Assembly: GCF_013523055.1 (NCBI RefSeq)
Contig: NZ_JAAMQM010000001.1
Coordinates: forward strand, 1-64,000
Length of the DNA stretch: 64,000 nt
From: Pseudomonas capeferrum
Lineage (GTDB): Bacteria; Pseudomonadota; Gammaproteobacteria; Pseudomonadales; Pseudomonadaceae
Reading direction: 5' to 3'
The position numbers and the translations under genes were made by a program. The notes under the pieces were generated by a model. The model worked only from the letters and a program-made list of their open reading frames with translations. It did not search any database and was not told the origin of the DNA. This document shows, in pieces, positions 56,668-64,000 of this stretch; the stretch's first letter is position 1; every line of letters starts with the position of its first letter.

Positions 56668-57681
56668 ATGTTGCCTCGTCTGTTCACCCTGTTCGCCGGT
56701 CTCGGCTTGTCTGGCATTGCCCAGGCTGCCGCGACGCATTATCCGCTGACGATCGAAAACTGCGGTATGTCGCAGACCTTCGAGCAAGCGCCTCAGCGCG
56801 CCGTGACCATCGGCCAGGCGGGCACCGAGATGCTCTACGCCCTGGGCCTGGGCGACAAGCTGGTCGGCACTTCGCTATGGTTCAATGATGTGTTGCCCGA
56901 GTACCTGGCGCAGAACGCCAAGGTCGAGCGTCTGGCCGACAACGATCCCAGCTTCGAGTCCGTCATCAACAAGCGCCCGCAGCTGCTTGCCGTCCAGCTG
57001 GAATGGATGGTCGGACCGCAAGGTGTGGTGGGGACTCGCGAGCAGTTCAACGAGCTGAAGATTCCGACCTATCTGATGCCTTCCGACTGTGAGGGCAAGG
57101 ACAATCTGGTCGGCGCCGATGGTACTCGCCTGCAGCCCTTCCGGATCGACAGTGTCTACAAGAGCGTCAGTCAGCTCGCCGAGATCTTCGATGTGCAGGA
57201 TCGAGGCGAGGCGCTGAACGCCCAGCTCAAGGCTCGCATGGGCAACGCCGTGGCCAAGGTGAAGGGCAAGGATCTGTCGCAGGCCAGCGCGCTGTTCTGG
57301 TTCTCCAGCGCCGACCTGGATATCGATCCCTATGTGGCCGGGCGCAAGGGTATTCCCGATTTCATGCTCGACACACTGGGTGTCAGGAATGTCGTCGAGT
57401 CCAATGAAGAGTGGCCGACCGTGGGCTGGGAAACCCTGGCGAAAGCCAACCCGACCTGGTTGGTGATTGCCCGCATGGATCGGCGCCGCTTTCCCGCCGA
57501 TGACTTCCAGAAGAAGCTCGAATTCCTGCGCAGCGACCCTGTGACCCGAAACATGGATGCGGTCAAGCAAGGCCGGATCATCGTTCTCGACGCCCATGCC
57601 ATGCAGGCCAGCACGCGCCTGTTCAGCGGCATGAACGTGTTGGCTGAAGCTTTCGCCACCGGTAAAGCACCCCAGCCATGA
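56668..57681 (+). CDS. Corrinoid/metal-complex ABC transporter substrate-binding protein (BtuF/FecB-like)
   Basis: 337 residues. The signal peptide ends IAQAA. The domain begins PLTIENCGMSQTFEQAPQRA and continues with VTIGQAGTEMLYALGLGDKL, the PF01497 (BtuF/FhuD/FepB) pattern. TAGGAG lies upstream of ATG 56668. It is the first gene after the riboswitch and overlaps the permease gene by 4 bases. The ligand could be cobalamin, a precursor or another chelate. Confidence 0.88.
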   Translation: MLPRLFTLFAGLGLSGIAQAAATHYPLTIENCGMSQTFEQAPQRAVTIGQAGTEMLYALGLGDKLVGTSLWFNDVLPEYLAQNAKVERLADNDPSFESVINKRPQLLAVQLEWMVGPQGVVGTREQFNELKIPTYLMPSDCEGKDNLVGADGTRLQPFRIDSVYKSVSQLAEIFDVQDRGEALNAQLKARMGNAVAKVKGKDLSQASALFWFSSADLDIDPYVAGRKGIPDFMLDTLGVRNVVESNEEWPTVGWETLAKANPTWLVIARMDRRRFPADDFQKKLEFLRSDPVTRNMDAVKQGRIIVLDAHAMQASTRLFSGMNVLAEAFATGKAPQP

Positions 57682-58694
57682 CACGTCTGTTGCCTTACAG
57701 CGCTGCGGCACTGGTCGCGCTGCTGCTGGCTCTGCTGGCCGGCATCGCCATCGGCGAAACGCAGCTGTCGCCGAGCGTGGTCTACCAGGTCCTGGCGAAT
57801 CGCCTGTGGGATGCCGGATATCTGGTCGACCCGATCGACCAGGGTATCGTCTGGAACTATCGCCTGACCCGTACCCTGGTTGCCGCCGCCTGCGGCGCCG
57901 GGCTCGCGACCTGCGGCGTAATTCTTCAGGCCTTGCTGCGCAACCCGCTGGCCGAGCCCTACCTGCTCGGCCTGTCGGCGGGTGCGTCGACGGGTGCGGT
58001 GATGGTGGCCTTGCTTGGCCTGGGTGCTGGTGCCCTGTCGTTGTCAGGGGGTGCTTTCGTCGGGGCTCTGCTGGCCTTTGCCCTGGTCCTGCTGCTGGCC
58101 CGTGCCAGCGGCCCCACCGCCAACAATGCCCAGGTGATTCTTGCGGGGATCGCCGGCTCGCAGCTGTTCAATGCCTTGACTGCCTTCCTCATCACCAAGT
58201 CGGCCAGTGCCGAGCAGGCGCGCGGCATCCTCTTCTGGCTGCTGGGCAACCTCAGTGGCGTGCGCTGGCCCTCGGTATGGCTGGCGGTGCCTGTGGCCTT
58301 GGCTGGCCTGGCGGTATGCCTCTGGCACCGGCGGGCACTGGATGCCTTTACCTTCGGGGTCGATTCGGCCGCCTCGCTGGGCATCCCGGTGCGCCGAGTA
58401 CAGTTGCTGCTGATTACCTGCGCGGCACTGGTGACAGCCGTGATGGTATCGATCGTCGGCGCCATCGGTTTCGTCGGCCTGGTCATCCCTCACGCCCTGC
58501 GCCTGTTGTTGGGCGGCAGTCACAGTCGCCTGTTGCCGGCCAGTGCGTTGGGCGGGGCCTTGTTCCTTATTGCCGCCGATATCCTTTCGCGGACCTTGAT
58601 CACCGGCCAGGTCATACCCGTGGGGGTGGTAACGGCGCTGATCGGTGCCCCCGTGTTCGCCCTGATCCTGGTCAGCCGCAGGAAGCAACGATGA
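57678..58694 (+). CDS. FecCD/BtuC-family ABC permease
   Basis: 338 residues, about ten helices. RLTRTLVAAACGAGLATCGV ILQALLRNPLAEPYLLGLSAG is the FecCD signature, and IGFVGLVIPHALRLLLGGSH is the C-terminal coupling region. Overlapping both neighbours by 4 bases, it is the membrane subunit of the riboswitch-controlled importer. Confidence 0.93.
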   Translation: MTRLLPYSAAALVALLLALLAGIAIGETQLSPSVVYQVLANRLWDAGYLVDPIDQGIVWNYRLTRTLVAAACGAGLATCGVILQALLRNPLAEPYLLGLSAGASTGAVMVALLGLGAGALSLSGGAFVGALLAFALVLLLARASGPTANNAQVILAGIAGSQLFNALTAFLITKSASAEQARGILFWLLGNLSGVRWPSVWLAVPVALAGLAVCLWHRRALDAFTFGVDSAASLGIPVRRVQLLLITCAALVTAVMVSIVGAIGFVGLVIPHALRLLLGGSHSRLLPASALGGALFLIAADILSRTLITGQVIPVGVVTALIGAPVFALILVSRRKQR

Positions 58695-59482
58695 ACATCA
58701 TGACCTCCGCCCCACCGGTCGCGCTGCTGGCATGCCAGGGCCTGGGTTTCCGCGTGCGCGATACTCAGTTGCTCTATGGCATCGACCTCAACGTCAATCC
58801 GGGCGAGACCTTGGGCATCGTCGGCCCCAATGGCTCGGGCAAGTCCACTTTGCTCAAGCTACTGGCAGGTCTGCGTACCCCCAGCAGCGGTAGTGTTTAC
58901 CTGCTGGAACAGCCCCTGACACGCCAGCCGCGACGGCAGATCGCCCAGGCCCTGGCGCTGGTGGAACAACAGGCCGATACCCATGACGCCATCAGCGTGT
59001 TCGACGCCGTGGCGCTGGGTCGTACGCCCTGGTTGTCGGCCCTGGCGCCGTTTTCCGCCGAAGACACCGCCATTGTCGATCAGGCCCTGGCCGACGTGGA
59101 TGCCTTGCACCTGCGCCAGCGAACCTGGAGCAGCCTGTCCGGTGGCGAGCGGCAGCGGATGCACATCGCCCGCGCCCTTGCCCAGCGCCCACAACTGCTG
59201 CTCCTGGACGAGCCCACCAACCACCTGGATATCCAGCACCAGCTGAGTCTGCTGCAACGGGTCCAGGCGCTGCCGGTCACCACCCTGATCGCCCTGCACG
59301 ATCTCAACCAGGCGCTGACCTGCGACCGTCTGGCCGTGCTCGACAAAGGTCGATTGGTTGCCTTGGGGGCGCCTCTGGAGGTGCTGACCCCGGAACGGCT
59401 GCTCAAGACCTTCGGCGTACATGCCCATTACCTCACCGACCCGTTCGACGGCGCATGCATCCTGCGCTTTCGCGCCCCTTGA
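58691..59482 (+). CDS. ABC importer ATPase (BtuD/FecE-like)
   Basis: 263 residues. Walker A GPNGSGKST, signature LSGGERQR, Walker B LLLLDEPTNHLD and H-loop ALHDLNQAL are all present. It starts in the ATGA overlap with the permease gene. It powers the importer. Three bases separate its stop from the next ATG. Confidence 0.94.
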   Translation: MNIMTSAPPVALLACQGLGFRVRDTQLLYGIDLNVNPGETLGIVGPNGSGKSTLLKLLAGLRTPSSGSVYLLEQPLTRQPRRQIAQALALVEQQADTHDAISVFDAVALGRTPWLSALAPFSAEDTAIVDQALADVDALHLRQRTWSSLSGGERQRMHIARALAQRPQLLLLDEPTNHLDIQHQLSLLQRVQALPVTTLIALHDLNQALTCDRLAVLDKGRLVALGAPLEVLTPERLLKTFGVHAHYLTDPFDGACILRFRAP

Positions 59483-59485
59483 AAT

Positions 59486-59941
59486 ATGGACACTTTTCCC
59501 ATGCTGTCTCGATCCCTGCCCTTGCTGCTGTGCATTACCCTCCTTGCGCCCACCGCGTTGGCCGACGTCCACGAGGTCAAGATGCTCAACCGCGGCGCCG
59601 ATGGCGCCATGGTCTACGAGCCGGACCACCTGCATATCGAGGCCGGCGACACCGTGCGCTTCCTGCCGACCCAGAGCGGCCACAACGCCGCCAGCCTGCC
59701 AGGGCTGCTGCCGGACGGTGCGCAGGCGTTCAAGAGCAAGATCAACCAGCCTTTCGAACAGACCTTTACAGTGCCTGGCCTGTACGGCATCCAGTGCATA
59801 CCGCACCTGGCCATGGGCATGGTCATGCTGATCCAGGTCGGTGACGCAAAGGGCGCACCAGCCGCTCTTCCGGACAGCCTGCCGCCGCGCGCCAAGGCTC
59901 GCCTTAGCGCTCAGCAACAGCAACTGGAGGCCAGTCGATGA
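59486..59941 (+). CDS. Pseudoazurin (type-1 blue copper protein)
   Basis: 151 residues with a signal peptide ([14 protein letters not shown]). Copper ligands are His in [10 protein letters not shown] and Cys, His, Met in [13 protein letters not shown], the canonical pseudoazurin set. A C-terminal tail of about 25 residues after GDA is extra. ATG 59501 is an alternative start. Pseudoazurins normally carry electrons in denitrification; here the gene lies inside a cobalamin-riboswitch operon and overlaps the porin gene by 4 bases. Confidence 0.9.
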   Translation: MDTFPMLSRSLPLLLCITLLAPTALADVHEVKMLNRGADGAMVYEPDHLHIEAGDTVRFLPTQSGHNAASLPGLLPDGAQAFKSKINQPFEQTFTVPGLYGIQCIPHLAMGMVMLIQVGDAKGAPAALPDSLPPRAKARLSAQQQQLEASR

Positions 59942-61287
59942 GCCGCCTGAATCATGGCGCGGCGCTGCTGCTGCCCCTGCTTGGCATAACCCCCCTGGCC
60001 CTGGCGGAATCCGCGCAGTCCTCCGCAAAAGGCTTTATCGAGGACAGTACCTGGGGCGTGCTCAACCGTAGCGTCTTCGACCAGCGCGATTATCGCCACG
60101 GGGCGAGCAACGGCGCCGCGCGTAACGCCTACAAGCCACGTAGCGAGCGCAACGGCAAGGCCGAGGAGTGGGCATACGGGCTCATGGGAACCTTCCAGTC
60201 CGGCTTCACCCAAGGCCTGATCGGAGTCGGGGTCGACGCTCATGCCTACCTGGGCGTGCAGCTCGACAGCGGCGGCGGACGTGCCGGCAAGGCGCGCCTG
60301 CTGGGTGTCGATAACGACGGTCATCCCAAGAACGAATTCAGCCGCGCGGGCGCTGCGGTGAAGCTGCGGATGTCCAATACCGTGCTGTCCTACGGCGAGC
60401 AACGGGTCAAGACTCCGGTCTTCAGTTCCTCGGACAGCCGCTTGCTCCCGGAGACCGCAACCGGCTTCTTTCTTACCAGCACTGAAATCGACAAGGTCAA
60501 GCTGGTCGCCGGCCATTTCAACGAGAGCACCGACCGCAACGCCTCGAGCCACGACCGGGGTTTCGTCGTCAATTATTCGAACGGTCGTCAAGGCAACAGC
60601 TTCGATCTCGCCGGCATCGTCTTCAGTCCCGCCGACGCCTTCACCGCCAGCCTCTATACCTCGCGCTACGAAGACACCTGGAACCAGCACTATCTCGGCA
60701 GTACCTTCACTCACGCCCTGGATGAACGACGCAGCCTGACCCTGGACCTGAACCTGTATCGCACCACCGACACCGGCAAGGCACTGTCCGGGAGCATCGA
60801 CAATACGACCTGGAGCCTGATCTCGCGCTACAGCCAAGGCCCGCACACCTTCGGCCTCGGCTACCAGGCGGTGGACGGCAACACCCCGTTCGACTATGTC
60901 ACCCGCGGCGCCATCTTCATCGGCAACGCGGTACAGATGTCGGACTTCAACGCACCCAATGAAAAATCCTGGCAGGCCCGCTACGACCTCAATCTCGGCG
61001 CCTGGGGCGTGCCTGGCTTGAATCTGACGGCCCTCTACGTGCGCGGCTTCGACATCGATGGCAGCCACGTCGACCCTCGTGGCGGCTACGCCTACCTGGG
61101 CTATGGCAAGGACGGCAAGCACTGGGAACGCGATCTGGAAGCGCGCTACGTCGTACAGAGCGGCAAGGCCAAGGGCACGACCTTTTCGCTACGGCACAAC
61201 ATGCACCGTGGAGATACCGCGCAGGCTGAGCTCGATGGCGATCAGATTCGCCTGGCAGTGGAGTACCCGCTCACCGGCAGGTTCTGA
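59938..61287 (+). CDS. OprD-family outer-membrane porin
   Basis: 449 residues. Signal peptide ending [42 protein letters not shown] and the terminal VEYPLTGRF are the OprD pattern. OprD porins pass small solutes without TonB. The position as last gene of the riboswitch operon suggests uptake of a small ligand of the ABC importer, perhaps a metal ion or small chelate, unlike the usual TonB-dependent BtuB. Confidence 0.9.
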   Translation: MSRLNHGAALLLPLLGITPLALAESAQSSAKGFIEDSTWGVLNRSVFDQRDYRHGASNGAARNAYKPRSERNGKAEEWAYGLMGTFQSGFTQGLIGVGVDAHAYLGVQLDSGGGRAGKARLLGVDNDGHPKNEFSRAGAAVKLRMSNTVLSYGEQRVKTPVFSSSDSRLLPETATGFFLTSTEIDKVKLVAGHFNESTDRNASSHDRGFVVNYSNGRQGNSFDLAGIVFSPADAFTASLYTSRYEDTWNQHYLGSTFTHALDERRSLTLDLNLYRTTDTGKALSGSIDNTTWSLISRYSQGPHTFGLGYQAVDGNTPFDYVTRGAIFIGNAVQMSDFNAPNEKSWQARYDLNLGAWGVPGLNLTALYVRGFDIDGSHVDPRGGYAYLGYGKDGKHWERDLEARYVVQSGKAKGTTFSLRHNMHRGDTAQAELDGDQIRLAVEYPLTGRF

Positions 61288-61402
61288 CGAGCGTGGCAAG
61301 GCAGCGCATCGTTGCCTTACCGAGGCCATGACGGGCCTGTCTGCTGACAGGTTCGCTGACAAGGAACTGCCAAGGGAGACTCCATGGGACGTTGACTTAA
61401 TA

Positions 61403-61420
61403 CTGTCATCTTTTGGTCAT
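61403..61420 (+). promoter_or_regulatory. Possible PhoB box upstream of ParA gene
   Basis: CTGTCAT-CTTT-TGGTCAT resembles the PhoB direct repeat CTGTCAT-N4-CTGTCAT (7/7 and 5/7). It lies 55 bases before the ATG of the ParA-like gene. The remainder of 61288-61474 shows no gene. Confidence 0.3.
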
Positions 61421-61474
61421 AGGATTGACCTCACATAGACATCTTTCCCCTTCAGCCTCTGGCTATCTTCATGG

Positions 61475-62260
61475 ATGAACCGCCCCATGCGTCGTGTCGT
61501 ATTCAATCAGAAAGGAGGCGTAGGCAAGTCCAGCATCGCCTGCAATCTTGCTGCCGTCAGTGCTGCCGAAGGTTATCGCACGCTGCTGGTTGATCTCGAC
61601 CCCCAGGCCAACTCGACTCATTACCTCACCGGTCTGGTCAAGGATGACATTCCCACGGGCATCGCCGACTTCTTCAAGCAGACACTGGCCAGCACTCCTG
61701 GCAGTAAAAAGAATCGCGCGGCGATCACCCGGACTGCCTACCAGAACCTGGACCTGATCACGGCCAGTCCTGACCTCGCCGATCTGCAATCCAAGCTCGA
61801 GAGCAAGTTCAAGATCAACAAGCTGCGCAAGCTGCTGGTGGAGCTGTCGGACGACTACGAGCGGATCTATATCGACACGCCACCTTCGTTGAATTTCTAT
61901 ACCTTTAGCGCGCTGGTCGCGGCCGACCGCTTGCTGATCCCCTTCGATTGCGACAGCTTTTCACGGCAAGCCCTGCAGAGCGTGATGGCGCAGGTGGAGG
62001 AACTGCGCTGCGACCATAACGAGTCGTTGCGGATAGAGGGCGTGGTGGTGAACCAGTTCGCCCGTCGCGCCTCCCTGCACCAGACCCTGGTGGACGAATT
62101 GCTGGCCGACGGATTGCCGGTGCTGCCGGTCTACCTGAGCAGTTCCGTCAAGATGCGCGAGTCCCATGAAGCGTCGGTGCCGCTCATCCACCTGGCGCCG
62201 CGCCACAAGCTTTCGCTCGAATTCGTCGACCTGCTCGATGCGCTGGAGCGGGCGGCCTGA
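61475..62260 (+). CDS. Orphan ParA-family ATPase
   Basis: 261 residues. Deviant Walker A NQKGGVGKSS (about residues 11-20), LVDLDPQANST (Walker A'), and YIDTPPSLNFYTFSALVAAD (Walker B). No ParB gene or parS-like repeats are next to it, so it is not the chromosome-segregation ParA. It may position a protein complex in the cell. Partner unknown. Confidence 0.9.
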   Translation: MNRPMRRVVFNQKGGVGKSSIACNLAAVSAAEGYRTLLVDLDPQANSTHYLTGLVKDDIPTGIADFFKQTLASTPGSKKNRAAITRTAYQNLDLITASPDLADLQSKLESKFKINKLRKLLVELSDDYERIYIDTPPSLNFYTFSALVAADRLLIPFDCDSFSRQALQSVMAQVEELRCDHNESLRIEGVVVNQFARRASLHQTLVDELLADGLPVLPVYLSSSVKMRESHEASVPLIHLAPRHKLSLEFVDLLDALERAA

Positions 62261-62310
62261 GGGCGGCGGTGCCGGCATGGGAAGGATCACGATCTGACAA
62301 GGGACCGTCG

Positions 62311-62817
62311 CTACGTTGCCAGCCCCAGCTGCATGTGGGTGGTCTGCCATACCGGGTCGCTCTCCACATCCATCACCTCGAAACCTTGTTTTTGCCAGAA
62401 CGCGATGGCACCGGGCAGGAAGGGATGGGTGTGCAGGTACAGGCATTCGACTCCGCGCTTTCGTGCCTGCTCGCGCAATGTGGCGTACAACCGGGCGGCC
62501 AATCCGCCTCGACGGTATTCGGGCAGGACAAACAGGCGTACCACTTCCACCACATGCCGTGAACGGTAATCCAACTGGGCGAAGCGGTGGTCGTAGGGCA
62601 GGTAGCCGATCGCCGCAACCAGGCGGCCTTGCTCACGCGCGATCAGAAAGCACCCGTCGCCATCCACGTAGACTTCCCGAAAATGCGCCAGATCGGCGGG
62701 CATGGGGCCGTCTGCGAGCATCGGGAACAGATCGCGACGGGCGCGATCGACGAACGAGACCACTTCGTCGATGGCCTCGCAGGTAACGGGCGCAATGACG
62801 CAGCGATGATCAGTCAT
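62311..62817 (-). CDS. GNAT-family N-acetyltransferase
   Basis: 168 residues from ATG 62817. VEVVRLFVLPEYRRGGLAAR is acetyl-CoA motif A, and GAIAFWQKQGFEVMD is motif B. A longer leftward frame to 63399 joins antisense sequence of the NUDIX gene and is rejected. The substrate is unknown. Confidence 0.88.
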   Translation of the reverse strand: MTDHRCVIAPVTCEAIDEVVSFVDRARRDLFPMLADGPMPADLAHFREVYVDGDGCFLIAREQGRLVAAIGYLPYDHRFAQLDYRSRHVVEVVRLFVLPEYRRGGLAARLYATLREQARKRGVECLYLHTHPFLPGAIAFWQKQGFEVMDVESDPVWQTTHMQLGLAT

Positions 62818-62968
62818 GAAACCTCTAGGGCAAGCAGCCGTGGCGTAAAGACAGGCCCGCCAGTTCACCACATCGCCTGGCCTGGCGCACGCCTCGGCAT
62901 GATAGGCATGGCCCCATCGAGGACCGCCGCATGCGCGGCCGCCCCACCTGGCGGGCGGCCTGGCTGGG

Positions 62969-63436
62969 CTAGGCCTGCGCGTTGCTCGCGTTGACACCCA
63001 GGCGCAGCAGCAGGTCGGGCAGATCCTGGGGCCAGACGGTTTCCGTAGTCTGGCGCAACTGCTCGATGGACCACCAGCGATGCTCGGCGAGCACCTGAAC
63101 CTCCAGGGGTGTCCAGTGTTCTTTGGACAATGCCTGCTCACCAGCCCGAACCATGAAGAAACGCTCCACGGCCCAGACCTGTTCGCCATCGGGAAGCCGC
63201 AGCTCGAAGGCGCGTTGCGCCACGGTGTCGCCCACCGATTCGACACGGATGCCGGTTTCTTCCCACAGTTCGCGAACCGCAGCCTGCTCGAAATTTTCCC
63301 CCGCCTCCAGCCCGCCGCCCGGCGTGGCCCAGCAATCGGTGCCGGCCAACGGCCCTTCGCGGTGGAGGAAGCGGAACAACAGGACATGCTGCTGTGCATT
63401 GATCACCAGTAGCCTGGCGGAGGGGCGTTCGCGCAT
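62969..63436 (-). CDS. NUDIX hydrolase
   Basis: 155 residues. The NUDIX box GGGLEAGENFEQAAVRELWEE TGI is complete (G-x5-E-x7-REVxEExG-I-type). ATG 63436 has AGGAT 5 bases upstream and starts the conserved RPSARLLVINAQQHVLLFRF; ATG 63451 and 63502 are alternatives. It hydrolyses a nucleoside-diphosphate-linked compound. The substrate is unknown. Confidence 0.88.
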   Translation of the reverse strand: MRERPSARLLVINAQQHVLLFRFLHREGPLAGTDCWATPGGGLEAGENFEQAAVRELWEETGIRVESVGDTVAQRAFELRLPDGEQVWAVERFFMVRAGEQALSKEHWTPLEVQVLAEHRWWSIEQLRQTTETVWPQDLPDLLLRLGVNASNAQA

Positions 63437-63607
63437 ATATGAATCCTTCATTTCAGCCGATTTGGCAGATAAGGTCGAGGACAGCGGATCGTGCTCCGGC
63501 ATGCTAAACCACGCAGGGTTCTAGCGTTGATGTTTTGGTGGTATTTTCCGGGCACCTTCAACCACGTCGGTAGCGTCATCCACGCCACGACAGACCCAGG
63601 TCTACCC

Positions 63608-64000
63608 ATGCCTCGTTCGCCTCGATTGCTGTTGTCCCTCGTGCTTCTCGGCGCGCTGGTCGCCTGTGACCAGGAACCAAGCCGGGAAGAGAAGATCCTC
63701 GCCGATTTCCCTCTCCAGGAAGTCTACGAGAACAACATCGACAAGATGGCCACCTTGCTGATGAAAAACCATGATCGGGTGCCGAAAGACAAGATCAAGG
63801 AGGTACTGCGCCGGCATCTGACGCCCGAAGACCAACATCGGGACGTGATCCGGCTGTACGGCGAAAAGAACTTCACCGATGCCGAATTCGAGACCTTGGT
63901 TTCAGCGACCCGTGATCCGGCGAAGGCAAAGGCACTGGAACATACCGTCGAAGGACGGCAACTGGAGCAGAAGCTGAGCCTCCTGATGCTTGAAAGCGCC
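63608..64000 (+). CDS. Lipoprotein, 5' part (runs off the window)
   Basis: The frame is open from ATG 63608 to the window end (131 codons). SLVLLGALVACDQEP is a signal peptide with lipobox LVAC. The mature part is helical and charged (KDKIKEVLRRHLTPEDQHRD). No known domain is recognised in the visible part; it recalls DUF2059-type helical proteins, but this is weak. Confidence 0.75.
   Translation, partial: MPRSPRLLLSLVLLGALVACDQEPSREEKILADFPLQEVYENNIDKMATLLMKNHDRVPKDKIKEVLRRHLTPEDQHRDVIRLYGEKNFTDAEFETLVSATRDPAKAKALEHTVEGRQLEQKLSLLMLESA

Noticed and set aside
57806..58690. N-terminal extension of the ATPase frame through the permease gene
   Set aside because: It is out of frame with the permease and low-complexity; the ATPase family starts at ATG 58691.
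62818..63399. Leftward frame joining the GNAT gene to upstream sequence (362 residues)
   Set aside because: The added part is the out-of-frame shadow of the NUDIX gene. ATG 62817 gives a normal-length GNAT.

Overview
The window reads as chromosome of a Pseudomonas from the fluorescens/putida complex. The signs are high GC, several Pseudomonas-restricted small families (DUF1652, DUF6555-like and DUF7693-like proteins), OprD-type porins, LysR-rich accessory DNA and REP elements with the core GCGGGACAAGCCCGCTCGCC. The species cannot be fixed from this. I recognised no rRNA, tRNA or CRISPR array.

Layout. 1-2210: the 3' end of xthA, a decayed LysR gene and an intact LysR gene. 2214-18467: two divergent gene blocks that together look like a complete bacterial sphingolipid (ceramide) pathway. 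The leftward block runs fatty acyl-AMP ligase, CerR-like reductase, acyl carrier protein, serine palmitoyltransferase, MsbA-type ABC exporter, two thymidylate-kinase-like P-loop kinases and a CptA-type phosphoethanolamine transferase. The rightward block runs bacterial ceramide synthase, MobA-like nucleotidyltransferase, LptF and LptG paralogues, LCB5/DAG-kinase-type ceramide kinase, Tam41-like nucleotidyltransferase fold and a thioesterase. Proposed flow: acyl-ACP plus serine, N-acylation, keto reduction, phosphorylation and head-group decoration, flipping, then Lpt-type export. The lptFG paralogues inside the locus are the most striking feature. The biochemical steps rest on homology to the Caulobacter enzymes.

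18464-21287: a small repeat lipoprotein, an MscS channel, and a scar holding a decayed CycA-like permease and insertion-sequence remnants. 21288-24263: an ECF sigma/anti-sigma pair divergent from a periplasmic catalase-like peroxidase and cytochrome b561, with two matching ECF-type promoters back to back. 24343-36184: transporters, regulators, small conserved proteins, a zinc-type HemB and an IS3-family remnant. 36635-40210: a PstS-OmpA fusion and terC, whose 3' end lies in an exact 590-bp tandem duplication. 40262-54671: metabolic, transport and regulatory genes, REP elements, ThpR, LpxO and a GNAT. 54770-55039: fused porin and LysR remnants.

56247-61287: an AdoCbl riboswitch, preceded by a Zur-box-like palindrome, leads an operon of BtuFCD/FecBCD-type ABC genes, a pseudoazurin and an OprD-family porin. 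61475-64000: an orphan ParA, a GNAT, a NUDIX hydrolase and the start of a lipoprotein gene that leaves the window.
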